DNA of 10,717 bases, taken from the NCBI GenBank assembly GCA_003024985.2, contig PXIH01S0025417.1. The stretch is one strand, 5' to 3'. Each line of letters begins with the position of its first letter. Within the stretch, counting starts at the first letter, position 1. The DNA is from Euperipatoides rowelli (lineage: Eukaryota > Onychophora > Udeonychophora > Euonychophora > Peripatopsidae). Position numbers and translations under genes: made by a program. This document shows, piece by piece, positions 7,045 to 10,717 of the stretch. The notes under the pieces are model-generated. The model saw nothing but the letters and a program-made list of their open reading frames with translations, was not told where the DNA came from and did no database searches.

Positions 7045-8318
7045 TTACAAGGTGTGTATCGACAATTTTACTATTAGTATCAACAGTCGATAAATCTTTT
7101 CCTTATCACTTTCTAATTGACTTAGTTTCAATTTTCTTCTTTCTGAACATCTAAGAGCAGTCTTATATGGCTGGTTATTCCTGTAAAATTCTTCTTGGGT
7201 AACCGTTTTGCCATCATCAATTTTTTCTAGTTCTTCATCACTATTAGTCGTCTCTCCCGACTTAAGCGCCTCTTGTGTTTGCCAAACATCAAAGGCAAGG
7301 TCAGGTTGTAAGTCATACTCACTCCAAGCTTTTGCTAAACTACTAGCGCTGTTGTTGCCATCTACAGATGTAAAGTAGATCTCTTGTTTGTTAACTTTCT
7401 GTTTCTTTACTAATTTCTATTTCTTTACTAATTTCTATTCCTCTTTTTCTCCCTCTTCTACTTCAATTTCCAATATTGCCTGATCTTTAGGCCTAAAAAG
7501 CACCACAAAAAGAAGCTTACTGCTATTACCACTACAGTTGGCATGATCCCNTTCAAAAAACACAAAGCATTGTTTACATTTTTTCAGTTTGCACTCCGAT
7601 GACTTGTGCCCGAGTGAGTTACAGTTTAAACAGATAGTTTGTCTTCCCTTAACGGTCAGAAGTGTTGTCCTATTACCGATCTTTAATAAATGTTGGATTT
7701 GCTCTTTCATAATGTTATCATTTGAAAATCCAATAATGACTATTACTCCCGATTTGTAGTCCAAGTCGTCCTAAATTTTTATAACTCACATTTTCTATTT
7801 TTATTACTTTGACATATTTCTCAAGTTCCAAACTAAACTTCTCCAAATCTTAGCCGTAAGGGAGCCAGTGTGCCCGAATATCTATTTTTGAGTACAAACC
7901 TCCCCACGTAGAGGGGATTACATGATAACCAGCAAACGTAAAGAAACTATTCTCTACCAAATTTTTTCAGTTTTGAAGTCTATACTATAGTACCTCGAAT
8001 TTCTCGGAAAATTTAGCGATGCAATTCCATCTCTGCCCACCATTTCTGCTAATTCAATCCTGGAGTCCAAGTTTTCGCTATATAATCTAAAAATGAAGGA
8101 AGCCTTGTCATACACTGGCTGAAAATTACCATTCCAGTATTTTAAGCTTTTTAAGAGACGAATATACTTTTCAGAGTTGTCTTGATGGTTAAGTAGGGCC
8201 AAATCAAAATTTTGCATGTTCTCTTTAAGCTTTTGATGCCATTTCAATAAAGATAACTTTGCTCTAAAATCCTCAAGATACGTTGTGTTCGTCTTCTTGA
8301 ACTTCTATTTCTTGACAT
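7045..8318 (-). pseudogene. LINE ORF1 remnant: nucleic-acid-binding protein with zinc knuckles
   Basis: ORF1 proteins of this group coat the element RNA. The likely start is the ATG at 8318-8316, giving a very basic N-terminus (MSRNRSSRRRTQ). The frame shifts near 8285 into a long open segment to about 7965. It then shifts into a different frame for an RRM-like stretch (IDIRAHWLPYG ... YVKVIKIENVSYKNLG), interrupted by TAA at 7852-7850, and returns near 7765 to the first frame. There follow GRQTICLNCNSLGHKSSEC (CX2CX4HX4C, 7632-7591) and a second cluster CX2CX7HX2C (7578-7534), which includes an undetermined base at 7551. Next comes an acidic run (VEEGEKEE), two TAG stops at 7437-7435 and 7419-7417 inside a tandem duplication, and a charged tail open to the TAA at 7047-7045. 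Total about 424 codons. It ends 92 bases before the preferred ORF2 start. Confidence 0.83.
7402..7437. repeat. Perfect 18-bp tandem duplication in ORF1
   Basis: TTTCTTTACTAATTTCTA occurs twice with no mismatch (7402-7419, 7420-7437). On the minus strand each unit is six codons (stop-K-L-V-K-K), so the frame is preserved but an in-frame TAG occurs twice. The flanking third block has CAG in the same place. Confidence 0.95.
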
Positions 8319-8454
8319 ACAATTATTTTAAATGTTTTAATATCGCTATCATTTTTCTGGTGTTTTCATATCGTTCAGAAATCTGTGAAATATAGGAAGT
8401 AAAGAAGACAATGAAATGTTTTCGGCAGAAAGTACAGTAGTTGCAATCTTAAGC

Positions 8455-8641
8455 AAAAAAAAAAAAATTCTTAGTGGTAACTAATTTATATTTTATCAAG
8501 TTTATTTCTTTATTTACAAAAATGTATTGCCAAGTCTTAAGACTTGTTACACAATAGGAATCCTATTATATAATCGAACAAGGATCACTCACCTTTTATA
8601 GATATGCGCATGTACAAGTTTATTATTATAAATGATCAATA
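8455..8641. repeat. A13 run and nested palindromes at the LINE 5' side
   Basis: An A13 run occupies 8455-8467. A perfect 16-bp palindrome, CAAGTCTTAAGACTTG, lies at 8531-8546. It is followed at once by AATAGGA-A-TCCTATT at 8553-8567, another perfect inverted repeat, and by TTATATAA. These lie just beyond the presumed 5' end of the retrotransposon, so they may be flanking DNA. No function is assigned. Confidence 0.6.
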
Positions 8642-8706
8642 AAAAAAAATTAAACTAAACGATCGTGATGTCTATGGGCCATGAAAAAAATCACATTATT
8701 ATTAGA

Positions 8707-8873
8707 ATTTTTTGTTTTTAAACAATAAGATATGACACTGTATAGCGTATGAGTATACTGTAATACGGATAATAAAAAATGAATATTTTTTTCTTTTGAA
8801 TATTTTGAAACATTACGAGATTTATATTTAAAATATTTTTTGCACATAGCAGTTTTTTGTTTTTAAAACAATA
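8707..8873. repeat. Imperfect direct repeat of a TTTTTTGTTTTTAAA(A)CAATAA unit
   Basis: About 21-22 bases at 8707-8727 recur at 8853-8873, differing by one base of length. The 146-base interval is otherwise not obviously duplicated. Low complexity makes chance likely, but the non-T bases (G, CAATAA) match in position. Confidence 0.5.
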
Positions 8874-8879
8874 AATGGA

Positions 8880-8933
8880 CAGAGGAGGTATGGGGGGAGA
8901 GAGGGGGTATGGGGTAGAAGGCCGGAGGGGAGG
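8880..8933 (+). other. Purine/G-rich island, possible G-quadruplex
   Basis: G runs of 6, 5, 4 and 4 occur at 8892-8897, 8903-8907, 8911-8914 and 8927-8930. The first three are separated by 5- and 3-base loops and the last by a 12-base loop. Nearly every base over 54 positions is a purine. This is a sharp contrast to the AT-rich surroundings and could fold into a long-loop G-quadruplex or a triplex. It could also be a simple purine microsatellite remnant. Confidence 0.6.
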
Positions 8934-9714
8934 AATAACTAGGACCCGTTGTATATAAACAAATTAAAAAACAAAGCTTTCAAAGAAGACAAGCGTTAAA
9001 GTCAAGACAGGAAGTCAAGAAGAAAATGTGCAAGGAATATGACTTCGCATAAAGTTTTTGAAATCTCAAAAATTAATTTTAAGTTAACAAGGATTTTTAT
9101 TTATCATAAAGCTTTATTTAGAAATTATTATGGACATCAATTTTCAAGGCAATATTATTTATTAAAGAATAAAATTTGAATACTATTATTTAAAACAAAA
9201 TATCCGATTGAACATTCTCTTATCCAAATGTAATCCAATCAGACGGTATAACGAATAACTGTTATCCGATTACAGTTTTAAAGAAGAAGAAAAATCATCT
9301 TCAGGACTTTGAACAGACTGCTATGGAATAAAAAAAATTATAAATAATAATTATTTGGTCCAAGAATGCTAATAAAAAATTTCAAGCATATTTTGATTTC
9401 TAACATTAATGCACAAGCAAATAAAAACAAACATGTCTGATATACTGTATGATTCAGAAATGTCCTTATGCAAATAATATAAATTAATAAAGAAACACAT
9501 AAAAGCATGCATTTGCATCTGTAAGTTAAATAAAAAGTTGCAATTTTAATAATTTTTTAAAAAAACTTAATGTTTGATTATTCTAAAAAAAAGTGCCATA
9601 TCAAAAGGGGCACAATTTTAGACAGCAATTTTATTTCTTCTTATTCTTTTTTGTTATTGTTATTTCATGAATGGACAAACAAAATCTTATGTTATTTCTA
9701 TTAATTTTGCTCAA

Positions 9715-9749
9715 CAGTGATTATGTGCTTATTCAGCATATAATCACTG
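9715..9749. repeat. Hairpin: 14-bp stem, 7-base loop
   Basis: CAGTGATTAT (9715-9724) is the exact reverse complement of ATAATCACTG (9740-9749). The stem continues inward through one G-T wobble and three more pairs (TGC/GCA), leaving the loop TTATTCA. It is too short for a typical miRNA precursor. It may be a transposon remnant or a cruciform-forming site. Confidence 0.75.
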
Positions 9750-9776
9750 GGTTAGAATCCGTTAGCTGCCCACCAC

Positions 9777-9812
9777 TATTTTTTATTTTATTTTATTTAT
9801 TTTATTTTATTC
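9777..9812. repeat. TTTTA microsatellite
   Basis: Repeated TTTTA/TTTA units run over about 35 bases, ending in TTATTCTTAG. The T-rich run plus AG resembles a 3' splice site, but the sequence that follows gives only 13 bases before a donor-like GTAAGTAT. Confidence 0.85.
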
Positions 9813-10641
9813 TTAGTCTATTAATAGCGGTAAGTATTTTTTAAATATATCTATTTAAATAATTAGAATTAATAATTTGAATATACAGTATAAATTAGTT
9901 AGTGAATGTAGGGATTATATTTTCATTCAATCGGAATGGCTTATATAAACCTTAATAAATGTCTAATTTGAAGAAAAAAAATATAAATATTTTGAACAAA
10001 TAGTTTACTTACTTAAATGTTGGTTAGATTTTCATTATTATCAATTCTTTGAGAACATTCCAGTTTACAGGCAACCGAATAGTATACGGCCGGCCACTAC
10101 AACACGTTAGAAATCTAATGAACAAAGCATTAATCCACTGCAGAAACACTAGAAATGAACCCTTCATCAATCTAAATACCCGTTGTCCAAATCTAAAACT
10201 GATACTATTCTTTTTTTTTCTAAATGAGAATAGTTTGCTAGAATTGTAAACAGTGAAGTCTTACTTTGGGACGGATGTTGATGGCAATACGCAAAAGCTG
10301 TGAAAGCTGACATCTTTGTTTTTATTGAATAAATATATATTTGTATTGCACACATAAGTGTATTTCTCATTTGATTATCATAGGGTTGGATAATTAGTGT
10401 ATTTTGCATGTAGTAAGAGTTAGGGATCAGGGTAGTGGTAATGGTTGGATATCGTCAAATTTTAATTACAATGGAAACTGTAGTTAAAATCTCGCTGACA
10501 CGTGATACAAATGGTACTATTTCGGTTTTAGTGTGTGATTTAGTTTTAGTTTTTATTTATTCAGAAAAATTATAAATTAATCTTATTACACTTTTTACTT
10601 TTAAAAAATTTAAAATGATAAATATTTAGTACAGTTAGCTG

Positions 10642-10717
10642 CAGGGGTGGGCAAGGTTTTTTCTAAGTGTAGCCTAACAGTGGCTTTCAACAAGCTTCTG
10701 TCGCCTACATTAGGCTA
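10642..10717 (+). mobile_element. Possible left end of a second hAT-type element, cut by the window edge
   Basis: CAGGGGTGGGCAAGGTTTTT resembles the CAGGGGTGGGCAA-type termini of many hAT (Charlie-like) elements. The sequence then becomes less AT-rich and contains an internal inverted pair TAGCCTAA (10670-10677) / TTAGGCTA (10710-10717). The other end lies outside the window, so no terminal repeat or target-site duplication can be checked. The call rests on resemblance to a known terminus type only. Confidence 0.4.

Larger units (their letters stand above)
3829..8318 (-). mobile_element. Degenerate non-LTR retrotransposon (LINE), L1/Tx1 group, probably Tx1 clade
   Basis: Reading the minus strand gives, in the right order, a two-ORF LINE. 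ORF1 has an RRM-like segment and CCHC zinc knuckle. ORF2 has an APE-type endonuclease, reverse transcriptase and a 3' cysteine motif. The ORF1 type (RRM-like plus knuckles) together with an L1-like CX3CX7HX4C motif in ORF2 points to Tx1-clade elements rather than mammalian L1. The coordinates cover the recognisable coding span only. A 5' UTR probably extends to about 8470 (an A13 run on + at 8455-8467, T13 on the element strand), and a 3' UTR below 3829. Multiple stops, frameshifts and probable deletions show it cannot be autonomous. No target-site duplication was found, so 5' truncation or loss of the ends cannot be excluded. Confidence 0.88.
8642..10641. other. AT-rich non-coding stretch, no gene seen
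   Basis: Small open frames here show no domain-like composition, no start context and no partner exons, so I call none. The stretch holds an imperfect direct repeat (8707-8873), a G-rich island, a hairpin and a TTTTA microsatellite (each listed), a purine-rich segment at about 8980-9040 and an isolated GGCCGGCC at 10088-10095. A GTAAGTAT motif at 9830 looks like a splice donor but has no convincing exon. Confidence 0.6.

Noticed and set aside
3640-8500. Target-site duplication and A-tail of the LINE
   Set aside because: No convincing matching flanks or A-tail found by eye. The ends remain undefined.
8650-8847. 65-codon open frame on the minus strand upstream of the LINE
   Set aside because: Lys/Asn/Tyr-rich composition of AT-rich noise, and it is not part of ORF1, which starts at 8318.
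3475-9290. ATCCGAT-rich segments near 3490-3530 and 9200-9280 as the two ends of one large transposon
   Set aside because: They share words but do not align as inverted or direct repeats over any useful length.
10088-10095. Isolated GGCCGGCC palindrome
   Set aside because: GC-rich oddity in AT-rich DNA but too short to support a function.
10049-10249. 66-codon open frame on the + strand starting MRTFQFTGNRIVYGRP
   Set aside because: No recognisable domain, low-complexity end (FFFF), no splice or promoter support. Length is within chance for this composition.
10167-10409. 80-codon open frame on the minus strand
   Set aside because: No family resemblance and it overlaps the previous frame. 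Probably chance.
9761-10641. GTTAGCTG at both 9761-9768 and 10634-10641 as a target-site duplication pair
   Set aside because: The sequence inside the left copy (CCCACCACTATT) does not mirror the CAGGGGTGGGCAA terminus in the required orientation. An 8-base match over this distance can be chance.
1-10717. tRNA, rRNA, CRISPR array, bacterial operon signals
   Set aside because: No tRNA box A/B pair, no conserved rRNA segment, no repeat-spacer array and no ribosome binding site pattern was seen. The sequence is eukaryotic repeat-rich DNA.

Overview
This window looks like non-coding DNA from an AT-rich (by eye about 70% A+T) animal nuclear genome. No intact protein-coding gene is visible. The sequence is filled with decayed transposons, simple repeats and inverted repeats. 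I cannot name the species. The retrotransposon clade present, the hAT-type DNA transposon and the recurrent word TAGCCT/AGGCTA all fit an aquatic metazoan (invertebrate or fish-like), but none of them is decisive.

Layout. Bases 1-1271 are AT-rich with a diverged ~103-bp tandem duplication (392-640) and, at 1207-1238, a short stretch that looks like a 32-nt exon on the + strand (strong polypyrimidine tract plus AG before it, GTAAGTT after it). At 1280-1845 sits a complete, non-autonomous hAT-type element with 15-bp perfect terminal inverted repeats and a perfect 8-bp target-site duplication (ATTAGAAC). Its interior holds clustered AATCGG subterminal motifs and about five copies of a 70-bp tandem unit. 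A 22-bp x3 minisatellite follows (1894-1959). Bases 1960-3640 hold no recognisable gene, only long T tracts and inverted repeats.

The main content is one minus-strand, full-length-like but broken non-LTR retrotransposon (coding span about 8318 down to 3829) of the L1/Tx1 group, most likely the Tx1 clade. In order along the minus strand: ORF1 (basic N-terminus, RRM-like segment, CCHC zinc knuckle plus a second Cys/His cluster, acidic/charged C-terminal tail); a short spacer; ORF2 with an APE-type endonuclease, a connector, reverse transcriptase motifs, the Trp/Gly-rich 3' domain and a perfect CX3CX7HX4C cysteine motif of the L1 ORF2 type. Several stops, frameshifts, at least one probable internal deletion and substitutions at catalytic positions (endonuclease Glu, endonuclease GDFN Asn, first Asp of the RT YxDD box) show that this copy is dead.

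Bases about 8470-10641 are again non-coding: palindromes, a purine/G-rich island (8880-8933), a 14-bp-stem hairpin (9715-9749) and a TTTTA microsatellite. The right edge (10642 onward) begins with a sequence resembling another hAT-type terminus and runs out of the window. The overall picture is an intergenic or intronic region. If the 1207-1238 exon is real, the LINE lies antisense within or beside a + strand host gene.
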